Assembly: GCA_009733775.1 (NCBI GenBank)
Contig: WOGZ01000010.1
Span: forward strand, 62,001-126,000
Source of the DNA: Alectoria sarmentosa
Taxonomy: Eukaryota > Ascomycota > Lecanoromycetes > Lecanorales > Parmeliaceae
Direction of reading: 5' to 3'
DNA length: 64,000 bases
Below are positions 1 to 9,983 of this stretch, in pieces. The notes below the pieces were generated by a model. That model was not told where the DNA came from. It saw only the letters and a list, made by a program, of their open reading frames with translations, and ran no database searches. How positions within the stretch are numbered: position 1 is the first letter of the stretch; each line of letters opens with the position of its first letter. The position numbers were made by a program, and so were the translations under genes.

Positions 1-986
1 TGGCGGAGGAACACATCAAGATCAAAATGCTCGGCCATGGGAAGCAGTATCATGACATTGGCTCCATGTGCTAGGGCAGCAATATGTTTCATGATCCGGA
101 TATCCTCTTTGGCCTCTTTGACCCATCCAAGTCTTCGAAATTCTCTTCGGAAACTTCCTGCCCCACCATCTATATGGAATGTCTTGCATGCCACGTACAT
201 CTCCTGTACTCATTTATCGGTCACAGTCAACTTGGGCCTACATAGCTTGATGTCACCCCATACCTTCACATTGAGAATTCTCCCCAAGTCACGGAAACAG
301 TAGCGGGCAATGACAGCCTTCCTCACTTTCCCAGACGCGCCTTAATGATTATGGAGTTAGCATGTCTCTGTTGGGATTGGATATGAGTCGTGAGACAAGT
401 CTCGGGAGTGTTTCACTCCTGCGACAGGTCTTGCGGCTCAGAATGCTGCACGAATGAGGCAGGGAAAGTTCGGAAAAGACAACTCACCTTCTCCCAATAT
501 CCCCTCTTCCTCCGTGAATGGAAGTGGTCGGTCTGCCGCTACCTCTTGAATATAAGAGACTTCACGCTCTTCGATTATGATTGGGCAGAAGGCATATTGC
601 TCTTCGCGGAAGTTGATAGCATATTCCTTCAGGAAACCTAGCCTGTCGTTGGCCAACGGTAGATTTGGATCAGCAAGGTCGTGATGCGGGCGCTGTAAGA
701 AGTGTTTGCGAAACCCGGACTTGTCATGACCGCAGACGCCGGGCCAAGCAATCATGACCAGAATGGACAAAACCTTGAGGTAGCAACCTCGAATGGTTTG
801 GACTTCGTGGTCTTCCCATGAATGGCGTGGGAACATTGTACGGCGTCCAAGGTCAGCCCAAAGGGCCCGTAATTCTTGTTGGCCAATGAACCTCTTTGAG
901 GCGTCTTGGCTGTGGCACATTTCATCTCGGATACGAATTTGCATAGCCTCAATACTGGGCAACATCAAGTCAGAGTCTCGGGACAT
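1..986 (-). CDS. Protein kinase-like protein, 5' part, cut by the window edge
   Basis: N-terminal part of a fungal serine/threonine-type kinase; the rest lies beyond position 1. Exons: 488-986, 264-340 and 1-203; introns 341-487 and 204-263. Splicing joins a glycine loop (GEGASGKV) to a VACKTF segment holding the probable ATP-binding lysine, then to a hinge-like stretch (MILLPMAEHFDLD). The roughly 165 residues before the kinase fold match the layout of a fungal kinase group that I know only as uncharacterised. I chose the ATG at 986; an in-frame ATG at 1121 would add 45 residues that look non-conserved. The first intron is an introner-like element. HRD and DFG motifs are outside the window, so activity cannot be judged. 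Confidence 0.75.
341..487 (-). mobile_element. Introner-like intron, copy A
   Basis: 147-nt intron of the kinase gene, from GTGAGT to TTAAG, with a CTAAC branch site. It aligns without gaps to the intron at 55137-55283 in an unrelated hydrolase gene: 125 of 147 positions identical in my hand alignment, including a 28-nt identical block (359-386). It contains short perfect hairpins at 392-403, 405-419 and 418-428. Homologous introns in non-homologous genes are the hallmark of introner-like elements. The rest of the family is not in this window. Confidence 0.7.
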
Positions 987-1562
987 TATAGTGGTGAAAC
1001 TCCTGTCTGCACTTGTGGCAGACAGGAATGAAGGGTTAGTTTTAAATGTCGTGTGGTGTGCTGTAGATGCATTTGGTGGTTCCCAACACGTACAGTCCAA
1101 CCAGGTTCCGGGCTGCTGCACAGTGCCCCAGACAATCTGTACAGTACCTAGATCTGATGCAAATGTCTGCCTCGTTACCTGAATTGACAGGGCGTATAGT
1201 GGCTGGGATCATACATGATGCACCAAATCCATGCATAGAGTAAAGCTGGACAATATGACGCCACAGTAATACCCTGCATTGCCAATCAAGCTACGCGTGC
1301 CAATGGCCGATCCTGCGAAAAACAGAGCGACACATCAATGTAACATATCACTGTATCAGTATTCGTACTCCTTACTAACCACCTAGACCTAATCAACCTA
1401 GCAAGGCTGAGCTACCAGTTTGGGCAGCCATGCTTCGGCGTCACCATTTGATGCACAACTAAAGCAGATGGCTCCGTGTGAAAGCCGGAAACCCTCCCTT
1501 GAGGGCCAACCACGAATGTTCTATAGACTTGTTACATCCAAGCAAACCCCTTTTGTTGAACA
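987..1562. other. Gene-free upstream region of the kinase gene
   Basis: Upstream spacer of the kinase gene, holding an alternative in-frame ATG at 1121. No coding pattern, RNA gene or repeat seen. Confidence 0.5.
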
Positions 1563-2707
1563 TCATATGTAATCTATGGCTGCTGATCTCGGCTCATCCT
1601 GCCTAGCATTCAGGTTCGTCAGAGCTATCTGACCATTCTCCACATTGTTGTGTTCCAGATGCGCAGTTGAATGCTGTGGCGATCCTGGCTTGAGAAAGGT
1701 GACACTGTCGAGCACCCACTGCATTACTCTCTTCAACATGACGTATTTTGTGGATTGGGTTCGTCGCCCTGGCTTTTTGTATGTGAGCTCATGGAGAGCG
1801 TCAATGAGAACCGTGAAATTACCATCGAGCTTTACAGGTGATCTTCCCGTAATGAGCTTGGACACTAAGGAAAAGGGCGCCGAGAAGCAGAAGCTGTCGA
1901 GTAACAGAAAATTAGCAGGGCCCACTCTACAATTGAAGAGAATGATGAAATCTCACCGAGCCGTACCCAACCGCAAATTTTTGGAAACTGAACGGCGTGC
2001 TCCACCAAGTGGCAGAGGGGAACACTACGACAATAACGAGGCACGCGATGAGGCCAAACCACGCCGGAATAGGCTGAAACCGATCCAAAAGTGTCGATGT
2101 CTTGCAGCCTTGCGTACGACGAATGAAGTTGGGGCCGCCACTTTCTTGATATCTTTTGACAAGAGCGTCTTTGTGCTTCTGAGTCCTTTCATGATCGTCT
2201 CAGTCGTGATCTGGTTTAAGGTAGTATAGGACTTACCACGTGTAATAACGAATGAAAGCGAAGCATTGTGAGGCCCATACAATGAGGCTGCTCACGCTTG
2301 CGTTGACATTCATGAATTCAGTAAGCTGCGACCTGCTTAGCAAAGGATCCCTCGGGAATATCGGTACTAACATTTGCGATGGAGTAGCTGCCTCTCACAG
2401 CTACTATTGGCAGCCACATGAAACATACAGTAGATATGACCAAAGCGACCATGGGAACACCGTTCTTGTGCCACACACTCCCTAAACTCCTAAGCCAACG
2501 AAAGTGTGATCCAGTTCTTCGCGTCATTCCATACAAGGTCCTGGAGGAGATGTACAAATTGGTGTTGGCAGCACTCAGTGCTGAATAGAGAAGAGCACCC
2601 ACGAGAAATCCTGCAATATTTGTGCAGCGAGCTTGCATCGCCACTTCTATGCTGATGATGATGAAACGAGCTAACCAAGGTACTTCCCAGTACCTGTTGA
2701 AACTCAT
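1563..2707 (-). pseudogene. Amino-acid permease remnant (C-terminal half)
   Basis: Encodes the C-terminal half of a fungal amino-acid permease (AAT/APC family, plasma-membrane uptake). Recognisable pieces are ALLYSALSAANTNLYISSRT, then WASQCFAFIRYYTW, and after a 51-nt intron (donor near 2221) HKDALVK...FQPIPAWFGLIACL and a TWWSTPFSFQK segment. A possible C-terminal tail, with SKLITGRSPVKLDGNF and an ELTYKK segment, follows another intron. The first six or so membrane segments are missing: upstream of 2707 nothing permease-like remains. A start at 2707 would give about 380 residues instead of about 550. Near 2660-2700 the SPF-like segment seems to be in another frame. I infer a truncated, decayed copy, next to a retroelement relic. 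Confidence 0.65.
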
Positions 2708-3539
2708 CCCTTTGTGATAGTACTTGTATACTATGCTACTTTGTGAGCTTCCTTAAACCAGGTATTGATAACTAATAACCAAACAAGGAATCTCATACCT
2801 ATACACCCCTCCAAATCCATACATATACACCCCCTCAAATCGGGTTAAGGTAGTGTCTGCCCTTTTCAGACAAGTATCTGCGCACCGAAAAAGAGACTGG
2901 CGATATCTATCAAACATGCGTTGAAATCAATAAACATCTCCTTACCCCGCTCCCTATATCACACTTACCCTCTTGACGCTGATTCAAACTCGCCACTTTG
3001 TACCTTCACCTCTCATCCTTCTGCATACGTAATCCCTACAGAAAATGGATGCGACTGCTTTAACAATTTATCAAATGGAGGATTTTCATATGACATCCCC
3101 TAGAACATAGCTTTTCTTCACAGCCTGACTCGATTATGACTCCAAATTCGAGTGTTAGCAACACCAAGACCACACTTGAACCTTCGCAGAGCTCGTAGTC
3201 GAAGTCATTGCGCAAGCACAAAGCATTGCAAATGGCGCCGACAGGATCAAGTCATCGTCCCAATGAAAGAGGAACATCGAATCCATAGTCAAATCCATTG
3301 CTCAAAGATGCTTGCTCAAACATGGCAAGTAGATACCTATATCATAGGAGATGCTTCTGAGGGTGACACACTAGGCGGTTACCGACAGCATTCTCCAGCT
3401 CCATTCCATAAGCGAGTGCATGAGCAAACGACCGCTTTAACAATCAAATCTGGTAAGCAGAGCAGACTCAGTGCTATTGACTGCCTTGTCATCATTCACA
3501 AGCTTCTTGAATTACCTATAATGGCGATCAGGTATCGAT
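2708..3539. other. Gene-free, possibly repeat-derived
   Basis: Only short, low-quality reading frames on both strands. It lies between two decayed elements and may be transposon-derived, but I recognise nothing. Confidence 0.4.
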
Positions 3540-4060
3540 TTGTCTTCTGACACTGGACCACAGCCAAGGCTTCTTATCAAGTGCTGCGCTAAAAGTCTCG
3601 ATCACGCCGTATACGTCTCTTCTGCAGCACTTCCTCAATCTCTCACTCTGCTTCGCCATCAATTACCACAGCAAAGGTAGAAAGCCGATGGCGTCGATAG
3701 GGATCCTTAGCGAGATCGTGGCCCAGCCTCCAGATGTACTATTGAGACAACGTTCTGAATCCTCATATTAGGTAGTAGCTCTAGCTCGTAGGTCAGGCGG
3801 CTGATGCGTTTCAGTACCTGGTACGGTTTCATCAGCTGAGGGCCCAGCTTCTTGGGGGCAATAGCAGGAACTTTGTACTCCTTGTGAAGCCGTAGACCGA
3901 CGAGGTCTCTCTCCTCGAAATACATAAGCCGGAGGTGCGAACTGTAGTGCTCTTTCATCTTCAAAGAGGAGAAGGCAGTAACACCCTTGACGTCAACGTG
4001 CACTGATCTGTGTTTATCTAAAGCAGCTGGCCTTTGGAGGAAATTCGCTGTCTCCTTTGC
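3540..4060 (-). mobile_element. Ty3/gypsy retrotransposon relic (integrase C-terminus and chromodomain)
   Basis: The frame at about 3707-4030 matches the end of a fungal Ty3/gypsy polyprotein: MYFEERDLVGLRLHKEYKVP, then APKKLGPQLMKPYQVLKRIS, then NMRIQNVVSIVHLEAGP. Downstream (3707 down to about 3540), in shifted frames, come a DPYRR linker, an EIEEVLQKRR piece and AQHLIRSLGCGP, which resemble the linker and chromodomain of chromoviruses. Stops and frameshifts break it, and no reverse transcriptase, protease or LTR is recognisable. This is a dead fragment, with no sign of a complete element around it. Confidence 0.7.
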
Positions 4061-4636
4061 GCGTGAGTGAATACTGGGATGAGCCGCGTGGCCTGCGTCT
4101 GTAGCAGCTGCCTGACTGGGGCAGTGCTGCTTCCGTAGTAGATTCCTCAGCTGCGGGAGGTACTTCGACGACATCATCAGCTATTGTAGCACTCATATCT
4201 TCTAAAGCAGATGCCACATGAGGTGGTCTCGCTTCTGGTGCTGCTGTGGTAGCGGAGTTCTCCACGCATAGCAAATCTAATGCTTCTCGTGTCCTGAAGC
4301 CTCACATTACCTGGGTAGGGACCGGACAGCTCCCCTTAAACCCTACTCTCTCGATCATATTCGAAGCGTTTGAATCAAGCTGCGGGAGAGTGCGAATAGG
4401 AATTGGGTATGGGCCTGGTGAGCGAAAAGTCATCATGCTGCACCACTGCTCAGCTGCATCAGTAGAGGCTAGATTGGGTGTAGCTCACCTAAGCTAGCTC
4501 ATTCGCTAAAGCGGCCACGCCCGTAATTTAAATGCCATCTTGACAGGACGCTAGTGAGTAAACTATGTATACAAAAAATAAAGGCTTCAATTCTGCCTTT
4601 ACATCTTGTGTTTCTCCCCACACCATCCTGCCAAAG
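4061..4636. other. Gene-free upstream region of the SMN gene
   Basis: No secure gene. A short plus-strand frame at 4246-4497 contains GTGQLPLNPTL, faintly like a pogo-type transposase tail, but this is too weak to call. Confidence 0.4.
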
Positions 4637-5332
4637 ATGGGAAAGAAAAGGAAGCTGTTTTCACACGCCGAGGTTTGGGATGACGCTGCTTTATTACAGT
4701 CCTGGGATGATGCTCTTGCAGAATACAAGGTACTTCCTATCTCTGATCACGCCCCTGTTCTTGCTGAAACTCAATATAGCTCTATCACAGTATACATGTG
4801 CGCGGGGAACGTGTTGAAGATGTGATTAGGGAGGCTGGGAGTGGAGAAAAAGATGCGCCTCTGATCGAAGACGGCTTTCGACAGGCAGCAGCTGGCATGC
4901 AAACCAACGGTATCTCATCAGAAGAGCTGGAAGAGGGAGAGCTGGAGGAGGAGCCTGAGAGCGTTCAGACATACCCTAAGCGAGATTCGATAGAGAATTT
5001 TCCAGTAGGAGGCCAGCGAGAGTATCCTGTTTCTAGCATGGCTCATGTGTTATTAGGGGCCTCCGACCATCGAGTCTGAGCAAAAGGAACGCCTAGCCAA
5101 TGTAGGCACTGCGGTCGACCAACAAGAAAAGCAAGAGATGCCTAACGTAGTTATCAATGGTGGTGAGATAATCGAACTTCATTTTCCTCTCAGCATAGAA
5201 GGGGATCTGACTGACTTCTGTTTAGTCAAAAATGAGGCCCTCAAGAATCTCATGATGTCTTGGTATTATGCAGGGTACTACACTGGATTGTATGAAGGAC
5301 AGCAACAAGTGCAGAGCGCTCCTTCAAAGTAA
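4637..5332 (+). CDS. smn1: Survival motor neuron (SMN) protein homologue
   Basis: Small fungal SMN orthologue, a core component of the complex that assembles Sm proteins on spliceosomal snRNAs. Exons: 4637-4729, 4780-5004, 5057-5162, 5226-5332, giving 176 residues. The N-terminus (MGKKRKL, then VWDDAALLQSWDDALAEYK) is the Gemin2-binding helix. The middle is acidic (EELEEGELEEE). The C-terminus carries the YG box (LMMSWYYAGYYTGLYEGQQ) used for oligomerisation. There is no Tudor domain, as in the short fission-yeast protein. The third intron (5163-5225, 63 nt) keeps the frame whether or not it is removed, but its GTGAGA, CTGAC and TTTAG signals are good. The gene converges on SFM1. Confidence 0.85.
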
Positions 5333-5651
5333 GACAGGTGGAGGGTTTGAAAATCGGATGCAGGATTCGACCTGACGAATCAAATTCGAGAATTGTGGCC
5401 GGAAAGGTTGGTTTTGGAGCGACGCAACAAGGTTAATTTCCTGCAAGTCTCAAAGAGCAATGATTCCAGATACGCGTTGGATTGCAAGGTAGGCAAATTG
5501 TCATTGTTTCGTGGCTCTTTGCTCACGTCTGCTCAAGGAGGAGCGTCCACGGAGACCATTCCAGCAAGCCTATGAGCAGTTTTCGACTACATGATTCTCG
5601 TCGTCAGTAAACACCATCGCTAGCAATGCACGCTATGCTATCGGGGACCGC

Positions 5652-6507
5652 TCAAAGCAAGTCGCCAAATCCCTTCTCTGAGTCAGCTTTGATCAGGTCC
5701 ATCATTCCCTGTACAAGTTAGAAGAGTCGTTGCTTGTTGTTCCGGCTTGGACCTCATGCTACTCACTTCTGGCATGCAAGGCAAGCCATCCGCGGTTTTG
5801 ACGTAGCGGAATGGCATCTCCGTGCTTTCATGTTCATCGATTTGTAGCTCTGGATAATCGACGTATGGAATGTCCTTCAGGGGTACTACGATGACTTTTC
5901 AGTCCAGAGCACGTATCATAGGCGCAAAGTTTTAATGACCTTTCTGTTGTATTACCGTCCGAGTCACACGTACTGCCGTATCCGTTGTCATTTGTATGGG
6001 GCCTAAACTTCTCCCCCTAAAGCCCTTCTTCCGCAGCTCAGATGTCCTGTCTATACTTGATTTAGTGTCTATGCTATATCCTGACGGATCCTGCTTCAAT
6101 ACCGCGAGGCGGATCATCGCCTGATTCCAAAGTCAACTCCAGGATTTTTGTTTCAATTGCTCCATGGGGATCATACCCAAGATTCCACCAAACAGAAAGA
6201 CATTGAACTTGGTCCCATCGTCCGGACTCAGCTCAACAGTGGCGGCTGGGTCAAGCAAGCATACTCGTCCCTTATCCTCTTGAAAAAGCTCCTCCACGCT
6301 CAGATGCTCTATTGTCAAAGATTCAAAATCCCGAAGCTCTGGTGGTAATGACATTGCTTGGGGGACGGAGCTCAAGAAGAATCTCACGCCGGCTTTGGCA
6401 GATTCTTGAGCGATTGATCGGTACTCGAGCGTCGACCACGGTCCAAGCTCGGGATCTAAATGCTCGACGATATAACTTATTATTCCGACGCCTGGGAGGC
6501 TTGCCAT
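5652..6507 (-). CDS. SFM1: Protein-arginine methyltransferase SFM1 (SPOUT family)
   Basis: Orthologue of yeast Sfm1, the SPOUT-fold enzyme that monomethylates an arginine of ribosomal protein uS3 (Rps3). Exons: 6177-6507, 6103-6120, 5940-6050, 5767-5894 and 5652-5708. The product is 214 residues, against 213 in yeast as I recall it. Matching segments: YIVEHLDPELGPWSTLEY, DKGRVCLLDPAATVEL, FGGILG-DDPPRDRTSELRK, LGPIQMTTDTAVRVT, and a C-terminus ending GFGDLL. The 18-nt second exon supplies most of the conserved DDPPR loop; skipping it would delete part of the presumed cofactor-binding knot. Start 6507 is chosen by length; an in-frame ATG at 6552 would add 15 residues. Confidence 0.9.
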
Positions 6508-6713
6508 TCTCGACAGCAGTTGAGATGATTTAGGATAAAGCGAGCTTTCCAAATTTTAAGAATGCCGATTTACCAACTGCTTTCGGCGACCAATTCAGGA
6601 TTGTTATCCCCAAACGTGGATGGATATGTAGATAGTCAAAAGTGGTTAAGGAAGCTTGTAAAGGAAAGGCCATAGGATGTCTTGAAAACCAGACTGCATA
6701 AATAGATAAATAG

Positions 6714-6757
6714 ACAGAGGCGAGAGAAAGGGAGAGGGAGAGGGGGAGGGAGAGGGC
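6714..6757. repeat. GA-rich simple tract
   Basis: Imperfect purine run of GAGA and GGGAGA units in the divergent SFM1/IGO1 spacer. It may keep nucleosomes off this promoter region; that is inference. Confidence 0.7.
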
Positions 6758-7074
6758 AAAAAATATATGGCTAGGCTTTTGACTGGGAGTGGGAGCCCAT
6801 AGAATTGACCAACACCTTACCTAGGCTCCAAGGCGCCTTAGGTACCTAGGCGTGCTAGGGAGGATGCCTCGGGAGCTAAAAAAAAAAGACACTTACTCGT
6901 AGCCGGAATAGCATTTGATCGGGGTCCCCTCATCCCCTCATACTTTGACTGCAGCTACGTTATCCTATACCTATCTTCATACTCTACTTCGTCACCAACG
7001 ATAGACTGACCACCTTTCTCCAACCTACAAAGCTTCTCAACCTCAATCGATAGACTTCTATTCCTTCTTCATTT

Positions 7075-7139
7075 CTTCTCATTCTCATTCTCATTTCCAT
7101 TCCCATTCCCATTCCCATTCCCATTCCCATCCCCATCCA
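7075..7139. repeat. (CATTCC)n microsatellite
   Basis: About ten tandem 6-nt units, CATTCT turning into CATTCC and CATCCC, about 335 nt upstream of the IGO1 start and probably in its promoter or 5' UTR. Confidence 0.85.
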
Positions 7140-7474
7140 TTTCGCCCTTCGCTTCTTCAAATTTACTTCACCACCTCTATCAGGGCCCCTGTCTCTCCCC
7201 ACTAGGTACATACAGTCTACAAAAAAAAGTAGTGTTTTAAGAGGGTCAATTCCGTGTTGGAACGAGAGTCCCAACTCTCATTGCCGTTGACCCTAAGCTC
7301 TTAACTGCCACATCTGAAATCAGTGCCTTCGTTAGGATCTTTGACGAGTCACGAAGCTCAATTTGCTTGCCTACCTAGGGCTGGGCAACCCGCTACCGCT
7401 ACCGCTACAGCTAGGATTGGACTATTGTTCCTCAAAGCCCAGATCTCCCCACTTGTCCCATTGTGGGTCTCAGT

Positions 7475-8061
7475 ATGAATCCTCACCAGAAGAACAAGGT
7501 GGATATCAGCGTGAGCGCCAATCCATCAACACCCGGCAAGACTAGGTGAAGCAATGGGTCATTACTAATTTACCAAACAGTCTCTCAATGAGGAGGAGCA
7601 AAAGCTTTTCCGTCTCTATGGAAAACTGCCCAATAAGAAGGACCTCCTACAGAACAAGCTCAAAGTCAGTACCCACCTCCCCTTGCCCTCAGCCCTTGAC
7701 GCTGACAGTAGTCTTCGACCAGGAGCGCAAATACTTCGACTCGGGCGATTACGCACTTTCGAAAGCCGGCAAGGCATCTGAAGGAGGCGTCACTTCCATT
7801 GGAAGCCAACATCCACTACCAGAGAACATACCCCACCTGACCTCACCAGGCCCCAACAGTGGAAATAATGGTGCTAGCAATGGTGCTAGCAACGGATCGA
7901 TTCCCGGTGCATCAAGCGGCAGTCCTGTGAAAGAGAGCAGCTTCTTACAGAGGGAGACAAGCGTCGACGAGGGAAGCGTGCTCAGCCCGAAGAGCCCAGA
8001 ACGGGGAAGTGCCAGTAGTCCGCCATCAAAGGAGGAGGTTCCCATCCGGTCGCAGCATTGA
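7475..8061 (+). CDS. igo1: Endosulfine-family mRNA stability / PP2A inhibitor protein Igo1
   Basis: Endosulfine/ARPP-19 family protein: when phosphorylated by the Greatwall kinase (Rim15 in yeast) it inhibits PP2A-B55 and controls quiescence entry. Exons: 7475-7510, 7581-7664, 7723-8061; 152 residues. The core reads LNEEEQKLFRLYGKLPNKK, then ERKYFDSGDYALSKAG. FDSGDY is the diagnostic motif and its serine is the Greatwall target. The C-terminal half is low complexity, rich in Ser, Pro and Gly. The first donor at 7511 is fixed by frame, and a TACTAAT branch site precedes the acceptor at 7580. Diverges from SFM1. Confidence 0.92.
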
Positions 8062-8392
8062 CTTTCTAGGGCTTCACCAGGCCTTGTCGAATGTTAAGTC
8101 GCGAACGAATAGCCCAATGGGCGGGAAATCAACGCTGGGGACGAGTTACAATCTTCGCTGTTGCGAGAATAGCTAAAAAGGGCGAAGCGTTGAGGCTGGT
8201 GTTTACGGAGTTCTTGAATTGCGGAGTACCCACACACAAAGGCGATGGTCGGCAACTTTGTTGTAGGTATGCTTTTGCAGCTACTTGACTGATCCAGATA
8301 GCTGTGACCAATCGTGAGATTCTACACCTCGATACATTTCCACCGTCGAACGCCTCGCTATGCCATGCTTTTTCTTCGCCTTGACGTTTCCA
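8062..8392. other. IGO1-MYG1 convergent spacer
   Basis: Convergent 3' region of 331 bp. Short frames on both strands show no family similarity. Confidence 0.5.
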
Positions 8393-9484
8393 TCACAGCT
8401 CGATGGCCTTCATTGCCATCTCCAGCGACCCTTCTCTCGTCTTATTGCCTCCGATGAAGCCGCTTGCGTGAGCAAAGATACAGCCTTCGATGCCACTGAT
8501 CTCGCTCAATTGATCATCCCTCATCCCTCTCCACTTATCTGGCAACGGCTTCCTGCTCTCAAAGCTATCTTTGCTCACACTTACGGCCTGCACACGCCAC
8601 TTTGCACCTTCATGCTCATTCTCGGGATACAAAACATACATCACTTTCTCTTCGTCCGGCCTTTCCGCTTCAAGTGAGTACAAATGATCTTTCCAAGGAC
8701 AGCCTCGGGGGAACAGCATAATTCTCCCTTTCGCATCGCATTCTTTGCGAGCATCGTATGTCTGATGCACGAGCGTGCGTGCGGGCAACCAAGCACGGTG
8801 GTAGTACTGCAATTTTCGTAAGAAACTCGATCCCATAAGAGAGCTTGCTTGCAGGAAGCGGGTGTCTTCAGCTTCTTGCGCCTGCTCGGGGGTATTGATA
8901 TTGGGAGCATCTTCGAAGTTGGCATTGAGATCTCCGATCAAACTGCCCAAGCCTATACCCCCATCATAAAATCGCTTCTGGAGGGATTTTGTCTCGGAGG
9001 GATCGTAGACTGAGATGCCATTGTCGTGCGCGTCCAGTGCTTCGATGAAATCTTCGTAGACCTTTCTCCACAAAATATCTACCTCGTCGCTACCTTGGTC
9101 CAAACCCGTTTGCAAGGCTATTATCGGCTTGCCGAAGTGCATGAAGACCAAGCCTGCGGAAGACAGCTTGGTTGGGCGCGAGGGAAATGTGGTAGTGAAG
9201 GTACGTTGGTGATGGTCGTAGCGATTGTGGGCAGGGCGATATTCGCCGCCCACGTCGACGACAGTGTGACAGGTAGAGAGAAGGGCCGGGTCGCGGGTGC
9301 GGATGAGGGCTGATGGGTTATAGGTGGGGAGCATGCGGAGAAGGTGAACGGCGAGGGCCTCGTCGGCGTGGAAATGACCACTAGAGATGTAAGCCCGAGG
9401 TAAGGCAATGAGTCAAGATCAGACATACTTGTGGGTGCCGATTAGTGGACCGGGGTCCATTCTCAGTCTCTTTGCTTCGGTCAT
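8393..9484 (-). CDS. myg1: MYG1 family DHH-type exonuclease/phosphoesterase
   Basis: Orthologue of MYG1 (UPF0160), a conserved metal-dependent enzyme; human MYG1 is a 3'-5' RNA exonuclease linking nucleus and mitochondria. Exons: 9429-9484 and 8393-9380; 347 residues. Splicing restores GTHNGHFHADEALAVHLLR, with metal-binding histidines, followed by DVGGEYRP and the YDHHQRTF motif typical of DHH phosphoesterases. The rest (GLGSLIGDLN, then a C-terminus with ISGIEGCIFAHASGFIGG) is collinear with the family. The start at 9484 gives a short N-terminus without an obvious mitochondrial presequence; an upstream exon cannot be excluded. Converges on IGO1. Confidence 0.92.
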
Positions 9485-9983
9485 TTTGAAGATGTTGCGA
9501 AGCATCCAATTGTCACCATTACTGACCAATGTACTCAGCAATGGTGATAGCCTGACGGTTAAAGAAGGAGTCAGTGGGCTTGGTGTTTCAACACAACATG
9601 ACCATTTGCGGTTCAGTCGGCATGTAGGATGTAGAAGGGAGGATGTAGGGGCGAGGAGGGTTCAAATGAGCCGGTGAACATTTACTGGTGACTCTAGATA
9701 ATAGATGGTACTTGGGTACTTGGTTTCTTGGTACGCGTACATTACAGCCTCCAGTGTGATATGTACTCATATACTCGATGCTATCTGGGTACAGAGAGTA
9801 TGTATCTAGTCTACTCTCTTTTTCCATCAGTCTTGTTCATAGAGAAAGGGATGAATGATGATAATAACAACAAGTGATGGTCAAAGCCTACTTTGAGGAC
9901 AATTACACTATGTGCATCGGCCAGGCTGCTACAGCCCTAAAGAACCTAAGCACCTCAGTAGTCGTGCTGTCCAGAAGTGAGTT

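Larger units (their letters stand above)
6508..7474. promoter_or_regulatory. Divergent SFM1/IGO1 upstream region
   Basis: A 967-bp spacer between two divergent genes. It holds a GA-rich tract, a palindrome-rich stretch with several CCTAGG and TAGGTACCTA copies (6820-6865), and a CATTCC-type microsatellite. No gene seen; reading frames across the microsatellite are low-complexity artefacts. Confidence 0.45.

Noticed and set aside
4246..4497. Possible pogo/DDE transposase tail on the plus strand (GTGQLPLNPTL)
   Set aside because: Only about ten residues look similar; no catalytic residues, no terminal repeats, and the frame is short.
5361..5400. tRNA-like T-loop string (GGATTCGACC)
   Set aside because: No matching acceptor, D or anticodon arms around it.
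6984..7274. 96-codon minus-strand frame with an MGMGMG run
   Set aside because: The run is the translation of the CATTCC microsatellite; the flanks show no similarity.
7546..7580. 35-nt first intron for IGO1 (donor at 7546)
   Set aside because: It throws the downstream frame out of register; the donor at 7511 gives a 70-nt intron and the correct conserved frame.
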